Source: Fibrobacter sp. UBA1313
GTDB lineage: Bacteria > Fibrobacterota > Fibrobacteria > Fibrobacterales > Fibrobacteraceae
Direction of reading: 5' to 3'
Assembly: GCA_002307115.1 (NCBI GenBank)
Contig: DBTP01000138.1
Coordinates: 1 to 13,834, forward strand
Length of the DNA stretch: 13,834 nt
The translations under genes and the position numbers were made by a program. The notes under the pieces were generated by a model, which was given only the letters and a program-made list of their open reading frames with translations, ran no database searches and was not told the DNA's origin. Shown here piece after piece: positions 13,012 to 13,834 of the stretch; position 1 is the first letter of the stretch; every line of letters starts with the position of its first letter.

Positions 13012-13834
13012 TGAACGAGAATAGCTTTATGGGTCAAAGAAACCAAATGACCACATTCAATATGTCGACTTGAAGAATAGGCTTCACGAATAAGTACTGT
13101 GGATTCATTTTTGTTTGCGCTAGTGATGACACCTCTTCCCAGTAAGCGAGGTGGAATTTCTGCGTCGGTAGTATCCTTTTGCCAGATGGCAACTCCATCA
13201 CCTAGGTTGTAGTTATCGTTGGTTCCTTTATTCACCAAGACATACACGTAGGGACCAAGAATTAAAGTCGGATCCATTGCATAGCGAATGCGTCCCATGT
13301 CTTCAATTCTTACTTCCTTAACAGGTTTGTAACCAGAGACATTGATGATTTCGTAATTTTTCTGAAGCTTGGCCTTTGTATGACCAATTTTGATTTCTCG
13401 TACGTTTTGCAACAAAATGGCGCGCGAGAGTGTATCCCCCACAGCGGTAATGCGCGCATAGCCAGAGATGCGGAGAAGCGCGAGTGTTGAGTTTGATTTT
13501 CCGTCTTTGGAAGGAATTTCAATGGGCCTTGCATCCCAAAGTTCGACCATATCACCGATCTTTGCTTTCTGCGAGGTATTTTTGCCAATGCCAATCACAA
13601 CTTCAGATTCAGGAATGTGAAAAATCGGCAACACTTTTTCACCAGAAGAAACCGAAAGCCAACGTTTGTCTTTCTTAAGATCTTCAAGGGAGGTGACAAG
13701 CGGCGTGAGTATTTGATAATAGCCATTAAAAATTTTGGGAGCGGGGCGCTGCTCATAATAATAGGTGGCTCCTACCGATTTCGTTTCCTTTTCCTTGACG
13801 CGGGAACGAAGATCGCCAAGCATATTTTCAAAGT
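13008..13834 (-). CDS. Unrecognised protein with a duplicated beta-rich module, N-terminus beyond window
   Basis: The frame is open to the right edge: codons F-E-N precede the first visible Met (13823) with no stop, and no signal peptide follows it, so I take the gene as 5' partial. From that Met there are 271 residues. A charged segment (RSRVKEKETKS) leads to two copies of one module, about residues 74-152 and 191-265. Each has a V-rich strand, then GD.V..W (GDMVELW 90-96; GDGVAIW 208-214), an R..G...I stretch, a Ser then Leu strand, and GH near its end (147-148; 258-259). The residues are mostly beta-rich. I cannot name the family; an exported cell-envelope protein with an N-terminal domain outside the window is possible. 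It is the first visible gene of the five-gene unit and overlaps the small membrane protein by 4 bases. Confidence 0.8.
   Translation of the reverse strand, partial: FENMLGDLRSRVKEKETKSVGATYYYEQRPAPKIFNGYYQILTPLVTSLEDLKKDKRWLSVSSGEKVLPIFHIPESEVVIGIGKNTSQKAKIGDMVELWDARPIEIPSKDGKSNSTLALLRISGYARITAVGDTLSRAILLQNVREIKIGHTKAKLQKNYEIINVSGYKPVKEVRIEDMGRIRYAMDPTLILGPYVYVLVNKGTNDNYNLGDGVAIWQKDTTDAEIPPRLLGRGVITSANKNESTVLIREAYSSSRHIECGHLVSLTHKAILVQ

Overview
The window looks like chromosomal DNA from a diderm (Gram-negative-type) bacterium with moderate GC and tightly packed genes. It has a lipobox-bearing periplasmic binding protein, a meso-DAP-type murein amidase, phosphatidylserine synthase and a two-transmembrane sensor kinase. 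The mix would suit the Fibrobacterota/FCB side of the tree, but no marker gene fixes this and I hold it weakly. I found no tRNA, rRNA, CRISPR array, transposase or integrase. No gap between genes exceeds about 110 bases.

Left part, minus strand (1-2794): a DnaG-DnaB type primase-helicase fusion is followed, with a 4-base ATGA overlap, by a family-4 glycosyltransferase cut by the window edge. The fusion keeps the zinc finger and a DnaB-like ATPase, but its Toprim centre reads RRE where primases have DGD. A 92-bp intergenic region with a perfect inverted repeat separates it from a divergent plus-strand operon.

Plus-strand operon (2887-4794): ruvC (Holliday-junction resolvase), a cytoplasmic M15 peptidase with all metal and catalytic residues, and an MpaA-like M14 murein-peptide amidase. 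The three genes overlap. The two peptidases could act in sequence in murein recycling. The mpaA-like gene carries a G9 tract.

Middle, minus strand (4788-7455): pssA (start revised to 5615) and, upstream, a family-5 solute-binding lipoprotein without its permease genes. A clear intrinsic terminator lies between them. pssA converges on the mpaA-like gene with overlapping stops inside a hairpin.

Right part, minus strand (7563-13834): five genes in one tightly coupled unit. In transcription order they are a partial protein with a duplicated module, a 53-aa single-pass membrane protein, a histidine kinase with a large TPR-like extracytoplasmic sensor, an OmpR/PhoB regulator, and an exported TPR plus beta-propeller protein. 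Junctions are 4-base overlap, 7, 2 and 4 bases. The most interesting items are the primase-helicase with a degenerate Toprim centre and this five-gene signalling unit.
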